Source: a bacterium (GTDB lineage: Bacteria > Chloroflexota > Dormibacteria > UBA8260 > Bog-877). Taken from it: a stretch of DNA of 16,264 nt. The number at the start of each line of letters is the position of its first letter. Positions within the stretch are counted from its first letter, which is position 1. The notes beneath the pieces are model-generated. The model saw only the letters and a list, made by a program, of their open reading frames with translations. It was not told the origin of the DNA and searched no databases. This document shows, piece by piece, positions 1 through 6,261 of this stretch. The DNA is taken from the NCBI GenBank assembly GCA_021817025.1, contig JAKAWF010000052.1, forward strand, positions 1 to 16,264, read 5' to 3'. A program made the position numbers and the translations under genes.

Positions 1-387
1 GCGCTCCGTGCCGAGGTTCTTGTTGTAACACTTCGGGACTCGCTCGACCCCATGGCTGAAGCCAGGGGCTTGCGCTCGCACGAGGTCAAGAAGGCCGAGC
101 CCTCCCGCTCCGAGCGGGTATTTCGCCGCGACGCCCGCGGGCCCACCCTCGACCGCGACCTCAACGCGGCGAGGAGTCTGGCGGCTCTGACCGAGCTTGC
201 CGCAGTCGGCCTGACGGTCCAGATGGTGACCGGGCAACCGGTCGACTGGTCGAAGCTCCCGATCCGCCCGGATGGGTGGGGCCAGACCAGGACATCCGCG
301 GTTCGCGGGGGCGTGCCCAGGGCCGCAAGGCCCAAGGAGGGGGAGGAGGACCGCCCGGCGCGGTTCTGCCGGGGACCGCCCCTTTGA
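1..387 (+). pseudogene. TnpB-type transposase, decayed C-terminal remnant
   Basis: The frame is open from the left edge to a stop at 387. Residues encoded near 150-190 (LDRDLNAARSLAAL) match the last RuvC motif of TnpB/OrfB proteins of IS200/IS605 and IS607 elements, which usually reads as a D-R-D-x-N-A-A-x-N-L pattern. Just before it, the sequence SERVFRRDARG sits where TnpB has the second zinc-ribbon pair (typically F-x-C-x-x-C-G). Both cysteines read as arginine here, and no first CxxC pair is visible in this frame. The tail after about position 250 is Gly/Arg/Pro-rich and not conserved to my eye. This is a non-functional end of a TnpB whose body lies outside the window or is gone. It differs in sequence from the TnpB remnant near 5.5 kb, so the two came from separate elements. 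Confidence 0.7.
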
Positions 388-581
388 TCGGGAGGCTGCT
401 GTCGCCACCGGTCCTCCCGTCAACCTCGGCGGGGCCTCACCCAGCCCCAAGCAGGCGGTGGCTTGATGCCCGCGGCATCGATCCATGACAGGGGCACGGC
501 TGGGTCACCAGCCGCCCCGGAGGCCCGGACACGAGGGCTCAACGTCAGCGGGATATTCGCCGACAGGGCGGGGAAGGGCGC
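388..581. other. Intergenic stretch, probably old element end
   Basis: About 190 bases between the TnpB remnant and the flippase-like gene. Overlapping open frames here encode only Gly/Pro/Arg-rich low-complexity peptide and look non-coding. A transposon right end could lie in it, but no clear terminal repeat or hairpin was recognised. Confidence 0.35.
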
Positions 582-605
582 ATGATTCAGACTGGATGGC
601 TGTGA
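582..605 (+). CDS. Possible 7-codon leader ORF in front of the flippase-like gene
   Basis: An ATG at 582 follows a purine-rich GGAAGGG (571-577) at ribosome-binding distance and reads MIQTGWL before TGA at 603-605. The TGA overlaps a GTG at 602 that lies in the frame of the downstream membrane protein, giving a GTGA junction like those seen elsewhere in this window. Either this is a tiny upstream ORF that couples translation, or it is the original N-terminus of the membrane protein separated by a small indel. It is too short to support by conservation from sequence alone. Confidence 0.25.
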   Translation: MIQTGWL

Positions 606-1732
606 GCATCGGTTTGGCGAGAGTGGTTGGCCTCACCCGGCGCCCCTGGGCGCGGTTGGTGTTGGGCACACTGGCGGCGGTGGTGCTGCTGGCCCTGGTG
701 CTGAGCAAGATCTCCCTGCACCGGGCGCTCTATTCCCTGGAGCATGTATCCCTGCCCCTGCTGGGTTTGGCCGCTGCCTTGGCGGCGGCCTACGTCGGGC
801 TGCGTGCCTGGCGCTATCGCATGCTCCTGGGCCAGGGCTCGGCCCTGGGTGTGGTCTGGGTCACGGCCGCCAGTTGGGGCGCCGGCCAGGTCCTGCCCGG
901 GCCCGGTAGCGACGCCGCCTTCGTCTGGCTGGCTCGGCGTGATCTCGATATGAGCGTGACCAGGGGCACGGGTGCCGCCCTGGTGGCGAGGCTGCTGGAC
1001 ATGGCCAGCCTGGCGGTCATCCTCCTGGTCAGCGCGGACCTGGCGGGGGTGCGGCTGGCGAGGCCCGTGCGCCTCTCAGCGATCGTGCTGGCGGTGGTGC
1101 TGGTGCTGGCCCTGCTGGCCCTCTTCGTGGAGCGATCGCGCCGTCGAATCCTGGCCCTGGCGGAGAGGTTGCCTGTGGTCGGCCGACTCGCCATCCGCGC
1201 CGAGGTGGCCCTGGCGGAATTGAGCAGCTGGCAGACGGTGGCGGGCCTGGCGCTTGCGACCGGCGGTGCCCGGCTCGTGGCGGCCCTGGAGTACCTCTGC
1301 CTCTTCCTGGCTCTGGGAGCTCATCTCAGCCTATGGCAGGTCTGGCTGGCCCTGGCGGTGCGGACCCTCTTGTTCGCGCTCCCGGTGCAGGGTGTCGGCG
1401 GCATGGGCACGTCCCAAATTTGGTGGGCAGGTGGGCTGGCGCTGGCCGGGCTGCCGGTAGCCTCCGTCCTCTCCCTGGGGCTGGAGGTGCAGATCCTGGA
1501 TCTGGTGGTGGCGCTCCCGGAGGGTGCCCTGGGATGGCTGACTCTGAAGGGTCGAAGGATAGTGCTGAGCCGACGTGATCAGCCAGGCGCCGGCCAATCC
1601 CGACCGGGGCGGCCACGGGTTCAGGAGCTGGCCCCGGCACCGCCCGGGGCTGGGCCCGATGCCCCCAACCAGCCCACCGGACCGGCTCAGGATCTGGTTG
1701 CAATGGGAAGCGGACCGCGGCTTCGCGACTGA
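596..1732 (+). CDS. YbhN/AglD-type flippase-like integral membrane protein
   Basis: A 378-residue protein with about eight hydrophobic segments. The first is near residues 22-40 (LVLGTLAAVVLLALVL), and the last conserved block ALPVQGVGGMGTSQIWWAGG matches the position of the Pro-Gly-Gly-(L/I)-Gly motif of the UPF0104 / lysylphosphatidylglycerol-synthase transmembrane family (YbhN, AglD, MprF N-terminal half). Members are inner-membrane proteins thought to move or modify lipid-linked substrates; the substrate here is unknown. There is no soluble synthase domain, so it is not a full MprF. The hydrophilic Pro/Gly/Arg-rich tail of about 55 residues after WLTLKGRR is unusual and poorly structured. 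The start is uncertain: ATG 596 or GTG 602 are both possible, and the only good ribosome-binding sequence serves an ATG at 582 in another frame. The gene stands alone, downstream of transposase debris. Confidence 0.8.
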   Translation: MAVSIGLARVVGLTRRPWARLVLGTLAAVVLLALVLSKISLHRALYSLEHVSLPLLGLAAALAAAYVGLRAWRYRMLLGQGSALGVVWVTAASWGAGQVLPGPGSDAAFVWLARRDLDMSVTRGTGAALVARLLDMASLAVILLVSADLAGVRLARPVRLSAIVLAVVLVLALLALFVERSRRRILALAERLPVVGRLAIRAEVALAELSSWQTVAGLALATGGARLVAALEYLCLFLALGAHLSLWQVWLALAVRTLLFALPVQGVGGMGTSQIWWAGGLALAGLPVASVLSLGLEVQILDLVVALPEGALGWLTLKGRRIVLSRRDQPGAGQSRPGRPRVQELAPAPPGAGPDAPNQPTGPAQDLVAMGSGPRLRD

Positions 1733-1886
1733 TCGGTCGTGGCCGGCTCGGGACCGGGCAGCCGCCGTGGATTCCAGCGCCTGGGAAGTTGGAGATCAGG
1801 GGATGGCGAGATTTCTTGGCGCCAGCTGGCTTGGTCTCGGTCGGGCCCGGCCGCGGATGGGGATGGGCCGCGGCGGCGGGACGCGG

Positions 1887-2363
1887 GCCAAGCTCGGAGG
1901 CGTGCTCGGCGATGGCGGCCTTCATCTCGCCCAGGAAGCTCGCAATCGGGCGCGGCTCCTCCAGCGACCGCCGGTCCGGTGGTTCCCGGTGGGCCAGGTC
2001 GAGGCCGCCGAGGGCACTTCCGGCCATCTCCCGCGCCGCCTCGGTAACCTCCACTCTCCTCTTGCGCCGATCGCTGCCATCGTCCCGCCGCCTCAGCTGA
2101 CCGGATCGCTCCAGCCGGTCCACGATCCCGGTCAACCCCCTGGTGATCTCGAGGCGGGCACCGAGCTCGGTTGGGGCGACGGCACTGTTGTGGGCCAACA
2201 GGGTCACCGTCCTGAGCTCGGAACTGCCAGTCCTGGGATGGCGGGAGGTTGCGTCGTGCCGCATGGTGTCGTTGAGAGCTCGGGCCGTGTCCAGGATGGC
2301 GAGGAACCCCGCCTCCGGGGCGATCTCCTCGGGCCTCTATCCCTCGCCGGCCCACTCGCTCAT
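1887..2363 (-). pseudogene. MarR-family transcriptional regulator, interrupted by an in-frame stop
   Basis: On the minus strand, ATG 2363 reads MSEWAGEG and then TAG (2337-2339). The same frame continues with RPEEIAPEAGFLAILDTARA and the winged-helix core of a MarR protein: SSELRTVTLLAHN, then APTELGARLEITRGLTGIVD (recognition helix region), then the wing with RRDDGSDRRKRRVEVTE. A C-terminal dimerisation helix follows (FLGEMKAAIAEHASELG, ending near 1887). An internal ATG at 2264 could restart translation but would omit the first helix of the dimer interface. No stop follows the family end; the frame stays open into the back of the flippase-like gene (to 1326), which I take as loss of the original stop. 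It is divergent from the glutaredoxin-thioredoxin reductase gene, a typical place for a MarR regulator of a redox gene. The TAG could have been a Trp codon (TGG). Confidence 0.7.
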
Positions 2364-2407
2364 CGCCGGCTCAGGGTGGGGATGTGCCCGGCCGCGCTCC
2401 CGCCGGT

Positions 2408-2419
2408 GGTCTCCTGACC
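2408..2419. promoter_or_regulatory. Possible operator: short inverted repeat GGTC-N4-GACC
   Basis: A perfect 4+4 inverted repeat with a 4-base centre lies in the 75-base divergent gap between the broken MarR gene and the redox fusion gene. MarR dimers bind palindromes in such gaps, but real sites usually have longer arms, so this is only a candidate. Confidence 0.2.
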
Positions 2420-2438
2420 CCGGACCTCTGGAGCCGGA

Positions 2439-3665
2439 ATGTGTGAAACTGCGCCGGTGTCCGAGCTCACCGTGTACGGGGCCTCATGGTGTCCTGACTG
2501 CCATCGCAGCAAGGCGTTCCTGAGCTCTCACCGGATCGCCTTCGCATGGGTCGACATCGACGAGGACAAGGCGGGCCTGGCCGAGGTCGAGCGGCTCCAG
2601 AACGGCGGCAGGACCATCCCCACGATCATCTTTCCTGATGGCACCAGCCTGTTGGAGCCGTCGGACGAGGCGCTTGCCAGCAAGCTCGGAATCGCCGTCA
2701 AGGCTGCGCTGGGCTTCTACGATCTGGTGATAGTCGGAGGCGGCCCGGCCGCGCTTTCGGCGTCGATCTACGCCGCCCGAGAGGGGATCGGCGTGGTCGT
2801 GATCGACTCGGGCGGCCTGGGCGGAAACGCCGGGGTCACCGAGCGGATCGACAATTACCCGGGGTTTCCAGAAGGCATCGGGGGCGCCGAGCTGATGGAT
2901 CGCTTCGAGGCCCAGGCGCGCCGCTACGAGGTGGAGCTGGTGGCGGGCGCCAAGGTCACCGGGCTGAGGCGTGACGGCGAGGATCTCCAAGTGGCGCTGG
3001 GGACGGGTCAGCAAATTCGGGCGCATGCCGTGCTGGTGGCCACTGGGTCCACCTACCGGCGCCTGGGGATTCCCGGTGAGGACGCCCTGATCGGGGCCGG
3101 CATTCACTTCTGCGCCACCTGCGACGGCCCCTTCTACCGAGGCGCGGAGGAGCTGCTGGTGGTTGGCGGGGGCAATGCCGGCCTGGAGGAGGGCCTGTTC
3201 CTGGCCCAGTTCGCCAAGAGGATTCGGATCGTGCAGAACGAATCCGAGCTGACCGCCTCCCGGCTGCTGCAGGACAAGGTCAAGTCGGATCCTCGCTTCG
3301 AGATCCACACCGGCACCGTCCTGGAGGAGTTCCGGGGCCAGAGAAAGCTGGAGGAGGTGGTGGCCCGCGACACCCGGAGCGGCCAGGAGATCCGCTGGCA
3401 CCCCGCCGCCGCCTTCATATTCATCGGCCAGACCCCCAACTCCCAACTCTTGGAGGGGGTGGTGGATCTGGACCGTTGGGGCTTCGTGGTCACCGACGAC
3501 GCCTACCGCACCTCCCAGGCGGGGCTCTACGCCGCCGGGGACGTGAGGGCCCGGTCCACCAAGCAGCTGGCGTCGGCCGTGGGCGAGGGCGCTGCCGCCC
3601 TCCTGTCGGTGCGCAGCTACCTGCAGAAGCACGACCACCTGGCGGTGGTCGACATCAATTCCTGA
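2439..3665 (+). CDS. Glutaredoxin-thioredoxin reductase fusion (FAD-dependent disulfide reductase)
   Basis: A 408-residue cytosolic two-domain protein. Residues 9-85 are a glutaredoxin/mycoredoxin-like thioredoxin fold with redox motif C18-P-D-C21 and the cis-proline loop (RTIPTI, P61). Residues 93-400 are a low-molecular-weight thioredoxin reductase: FAD Rossmann loop VGGGPAALSA (99-108), redox-active C225-A-T-C228, second nucleotide-binding loop VVGGGNAG (241-248), and the C-terminal FAD motif GLYAAGDVR (362-370). NADPH-dependent thioredoxin reductases carry HRRxxxR after the second Rossmann strand; here that place reads QNESELT (266-272). This is closer to AhpF-type reductases and suggests NADH or another donor. 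The expected chemistry is electron flow from reduced nucleotide through FAD and CATC to the attached CPDC domain, then to a peroxiredoxin, mycothiol-type mixed disulfides or other targets. GGAG at 2430-2433 supports ATG 2439. Confidence 0.9.
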   Translation: MCETAPVSELTVYGASWCPDCHRSKAFLSSHRIAFAWVDIDEDKAGLAEVERLQNGGRTIPTIIFPDGTSLLEPSDEALASKLGIAVKAALGFYDLVIVGGGPAALSASIYAAREGIGVVVIDSGGLGGNAGVTERIDNYPGFPEGIGGAELMDRFEAQARRYEVELVAGAKVTGLRRDGEDLQVALGTGQQIRAHAVLVATGSTYRRLGIPGEDALIGAGIHFCATCDGPFYRGAEELLVVGGGNAGLEEGLFLAQFAKRIRIVQNESELTASRLLQDKVKSDPRFEIHTGTVLEEFRGQRKLEEVVARDTRSGQEIRWHPAAAFIFIGQTPNSQLLEGVVDLDRWGFVVTDDAYRTSQAGLYAAGDVRARSTKQLASAVGEGAAALLSVRSYLQKHDHLAVVDINS

Positions 3666-3760
3666 CGGCCGGGACGACACCGACCAGGGGCGCTGCCGGG
3701 CTGAAGTCGGCCGCTTTGGGTTAATCTGATGGGGCGGGGAGCTATCAAGGTGGTACAAGC

Positions 3761-4330
3761 ATGCGTATAGCGGGCGAGACAGTCGGCGTGCGGGGGGCGA
3801 TCGCCCTCTCGACGGCAGCGGTGATGGCGGCCATCCTGGCCGTCCATGGCTATGGGCACCCAGGCAGTCTGGGACTGGCCGGCTCGAGCGGGCTCACCGG
3901 CACCCATGCCGGCCGGCCGGCTTCCGCCGCGTCGCCTCAGCCCAGCCCCGGCGCGAGCGGAGCGGCCACGCCCACCAGCAGCGGTGGTTCACCAACTCCG
4001 GCCCCCAGCGGCTCCGCCACGCCCGGGCCGCTGCTCTCCTCCACCGCCTATGCTGCCTACACCTACCAGCTCTACCCGGGCGCTCCGAGTTCCAGTGCGC
4101 AGGTGGCGATGGCTGGCTTCTCGTTCAAAGCGCACAACTCCGGAGCCTCCGTGCAGTTCACCCTCACCATCTCCGGGGGCAGCCAGTCTCCCATCACCAA
4201 GACCTACCCCGCCAGTGACCACGTCTACTTCATCGAGGCCAACTTGGGGGATGACTCCGCCAACGCCGAGTACAACTTCGGTGATGACGGTCTGGTGGTG
4301 ACCGATGCCTCCGGTCATGTGGTGGCGTGA
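3761..4330 (+). CDS. Membrane-anchored or secreted protein with Pro/Ser/Gly linker, function unknown
   Basis: A 189-residue protein I do not recognise. A single hydrophobic segment at residues 13-28 after a short charged N-terminus looks like a signal anchor or uncleaved signal peptide; there is no lipobox cysteine. Residues about 40-95 are a low-complexity linker rich in Pro, Ser, Gly, Ala and Thr, typical of an extracellular spacer. The last 95 residues are polar with alternating hydrophobics (FSFKAHNSG, VQFTLTISGG, VYFIEANLGDD), suggesting a small beta-sandwich outside the cell. AAGGTGG at 3747-3752 is a plausible ribosome-binding site for ATG 3761. Its stop overlaps the start region of the DoxX-like gene by 4 nt, so the two are probably translated together. 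The extracellular domain might work with the membrane partner, which is inference from gene order only. Confidence 0.7.
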   Translation: MRIAGETVGVRGAIALSTAAVMAAILAVHGYGHPGSLGLAGSSGLTGTHAGRPASAASPQPSPGASGAATPTSSGGSPTPAPSGSATPGPLLSSTAYAAYTYQLYPGAPSSSAQVAMAGFSFKAHNSGASVQFTLTISGGSQSPITKTYPASDHVYFIEANLGDDSANAEYNFGDDGLVVTDASGHVVA

Positions 4331-4815
4331 CGATGGCGAGAAGGAACCGGGTTGCCCGGGCCGCCGCCCGCAGTTCCGCCGCCGCGGTGGTCGAGGCTCA
4401 CATCGCCGACCCCAACCCGACCGGACCAGCCGGTGTGGTTGAGGCGGTCCAGGGGTGGTCTCCGACCGTGGCTCGGCTCGCGCTGGGATTGGTACTGCTC
4501 TGGTTTGGGCTCCACGAACTGTTCCAGCCCAGCCTCTGGACGGGGTACGTGCCGGGTATCGCTCAGACCTCGGCCCTGGCGCTGGGCATGGTCCTCCTGC
4601 ACGGTTGGGTGCTGGTCCTGCTGGGGGCCGCTCTCATGTTGGGGATAGCGCCTCGGCTGGCGGCGGCGGTGAGCGCCTTGCTGCTGCTGGAGATCGTCCT
4701 GTCGCTCTCCTTCACCGGCGGGTTGTCCGACATCGTCGCCCGCGACCTGGGGGTGTTCGGCCTGGCGGTGGCGGTCTTCGCCAGTGACCGTCAGCGGCTG
4801 ATCCTGCGTGGCTGA
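4327..4815 (+). CDS. DoxX-like integral membrane protein
   Basis: A 162-residue protein with four hydrophobic helices after a basic, Ala-rich N-terminus. The first helix block (ARLALGLVLLWFGLHELFQP, about residues 48-67) has the R-x-x-x-G-x-x-(F/W)-x-x-x-G-x-x-(K/E/H) layout of the DoxX/DoxD family, followed by a short loop with G-Y-V-P-G. DoxX proteins are small four-helix membrane proteins related to thiosulfate:quinone oxidoreductase subunits. In mycobacteria one member associates with a thiol-detoxifying oxidoreductase complex. That link makes the nearby disulfide reductase interesting, but no shared function is shown. GTG 4327 overlaps the upstream stop (GTGA); ATG 4333 is an equally possible start and removes only two residues. 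Confidence 0.75.
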   Translation: MTMARRNRVARAAARSSAAAVVEAHIADPNPTGPAGVVEAVQGWSPTVARLALGLVLLWFGLHELFQPSLWTGYVPGIAQTSALALGMVLLHGWVLVLLGAALMLGIAPRLAAAVSALLLLEIVLSLSFTGGLSDIVARDLGVFGLAVAVFASDRQRLILRG

Positions 4816-4876
4816 ACCGGTCCCAGCCACGGGGGATGCGAACAGTTGTTGGTGCGGTGGGTCATAGTGGGCGGAG

Positions 4877-5441
4877 ATGAACTTGAAGGAGTGGGCGAGG
4901 CTGCCAGGCATTCGTCCGGTGACCGCATACCGTTGGTTCCGAGCTGGAAAGCCGCCGGTGCCGGCGCGCCGCGTCGGTGGCCTGATCCTGGTCGACCTTC
5001 CGGGCTCAGCCGCCGTCACTGGCAGAGTCGCCGTCTGCGCCCGGGTCTGGTCGGCCGACCGGCTGGCCGAGCTCGACCGGCGGGTGGTCAGGATCACGGC
5101 GTGGGCGACAGGCGAGGGCCTTTCGGTGGGCCGTGTGGTCACCGAGGTGGCTCCGCGCTCAACGGCGCCAGTTCCTCATCCTGCCGCGGGATGAGTCGGT
5201 GGGCGTGATCGAGCCTCGGGATCGGCTCGCCCGCTTCGGAGCGGAATACGTGGAGGCCGCGCTCTCAGCCCCGGGACGCCGCCTGCTGGCAGGGGATCCC
5301 GCCGAGGTCGACGACGACCTGGTGGGGGATGTGACCGGGATCCTCACCTCGCTGCGCGCCCGCCTCCACGGCCGCCCGGCAGCGAAGAATCGGGCGGCGC
5401 GATTGACCGCCACGGTGACCGGGATGGGATGCGAGACATGA
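4877..5441 (+). pseudogene. tnpA: IS607-type serine recombinase (TnpA), frameshifted and catalytically dead
   Basis: ATG 4877 follows GGAG. Residues 1-40 (MNLKEWARLPGIRPVTAYRWFRAGK) are the MerR-like helix-turn-helix of IS607 TnpA, with the usual P-A-R-R-V-G strand after it. The recombinase domain begins with CARVWSADRLAELDRRV. In serine recombinases the residue right after A-R-V is the nucleophilic serine, and here it is Trp (TGG instead of TCG-type Ser). The reading frame shifts near 5149 (the family VGSALNG motif appears in another frame as GGSALNG) and again near 5165. The C-terminal half RRQFLILPRDESVGVIEPRD through RLARFGAEYVEAAL and DPAEVDDDLVGDVTGILTSL then runs to the stop at 5439-5441. 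The family core is all present, so only small indels and the substitution broke it. Confidence 0.85.
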
Positions 5442-5830
5442 CCGCGACGGCGGTCGAACCTGAGGCCGGGAAGAAGCGGGTGCCGCCAGGGAAGTTCGCG
5501 ATCCCCGACGGCTAATGGGGGCATGCGGGAGCCGGCTGATCGAGCCCAAGCAGCTGGCCAAGCAACTCGTCTGCGCAGTGACGGGTGAGCTGGTCGACCG
5601 GGACAGCAACGCTGCTCAAAACCTCCGTGACTGGCCGGACCGTGCCAGTTGTGGCTCAGTTGGAGCCACCGCCCCGTTCGTCCCCGGACCGTCCTCAGAC
5701 GGTACAGGCGGCGGTCCACATGCCCTGGGCACCTGGAGGGCGGATGCAAGACCACCGCCTCGGCGGTGTGCGTTCCACGGTGAGGCCGGAACCAAACCCG
5801 GCAACGGGAGAGTCATGCGGCTAATCGAAG
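5438..5830 (+). pseudogene. tnpB: IS607-type TnpB, internal deletion leaving only the two ends
   Basis: ATG 5438 overlaps the tnpA stop and reads 25 codons (MTATAVEPEAGKKRVPPGKF plus AIPDG) to TAA at 5513-5515. Then, in another frame from 5515, comes the C-terminal end of TnpB: a zinc-ribbon region with damaged cysteine pairs (ACGS...CAVTG), the last RuvC motif ELVDRDSNAAQNLRDWPD, and the ASCGSVGATAP tail found at the end of many actinobacterial TnpB proteins. Everything between, normally over 300 residues including the first two RuvC motifs, is missing. The right limit is approximate, near where the typical GEAGTKP tail ends. The reading frame of this tail is open without a stop all the way through the acyl-CoA dehydrogenase gene (to 8055). 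Confidence 0.75.
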
Positions 5831-6261
5831 ATGCTGGTCCACCGACTTTGTGGAAAGCCGTGGGCTTGACTCAGGTTCACTCAATGGCAAAGGCATGGAT
5901 CGGTGGGCATCCCCGGGAATCGGTCCGGGGCCATCCCGGCCAGACGCGCCGCTCCATCCGGGCTCAGGCGGGCGCGGCGACGCGCTCGGGCCGGTTGCCC
6001 GACACCAGGCGGCACATGTCTTCGCCAGGGCCGCGATGGGGCCGGCGACGCTGTGGCACCGGGGAGCCGGCCGCGGGTTGGTCCTTCCCCGAGGTCGGCT
6101 GTGGTGGCCTGGCGTCCAGCCCGCTGGCGAGCCGGTCAGGGCTTGGTGGCAACACTCCGCAGCGTATGATCGGCTCCGGACCGCCGCCGCAGTCCACCGG
6201 CAGGGGGATGTCCGCCGCGGCCGCGGCGTTGCACCACGCGGGACCAAGAGAAGGGCCAGGG
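5831..6261. other. Non-coding stretch between IS remnant and acyl-CoA dehydrogenase gene
   Basis: About 430 bases. Several long open frames cross it on both strands, but none gives a recognisable protein and all are Arg/Pro/Gly-rich, as expected of random GC-rich sequence. A candidate promoter is at 6143-6170. No tRNA, attachment site or strong terminator hairpin was seen. Confidence 0.4.
6143..6170 (+). promoter_or_regulatory. Candidate promoter for the acyl-CoA dehydrogenase-ligase operon
   Basis: TTGGTG (6143-6148), 16-base spacer, TATGAT (6165-6170). The -10 element matches the consensus at 5 of 6 positions; the -35 is weak. The predicted transcript start lies about 85 bases before ATG 6262. 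Confidence 0.28.

Larger units (their letters stand above)
4877..5830 (+). mobile_element. IS607-family insertion sequence, degenerate
   Basis: The order is a MerR-type HTH plus serine recombinase (tnpA) overlapping tnpB by ATGA (5438-5441), which is the signature layout of IS607 elements. The recombinase is frameshifted and lacks its catalytic serine, and tnpB has lost nearly all of its body, so the copy cannot move. IS607 elements have no inverted repeats and no target duplication, so the outer ends cannot be read from sequence. The limits given are the coding limits, with the right one approximate. Confidence 0.75.

Noticed and set aside
1326..1886. C-terminal continuation of the MarR frame to a stop at 1326
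   Set aside because: The MarR family ends near 1887; the continuation is Pro/Arg-rich, partly antisense to the flippase-like gene, and exists only because the terminal stop is missing.
2484..3758. 424-codon open frame on the minus strand
   Set aside because: It is antisense to the glutaredoxin-thioredoxin reductase gene, which has clear motifs; this frame shows none.
5438..5830. Domesticated TnpB-like regulator or RNA-guided nuclease
   Set aside because: Only the extreme ends of TnpB remain, the first two RuvC motifs and the nucleic-acid-binding body are absent, and the zinc-ribbon pairs are damaged.
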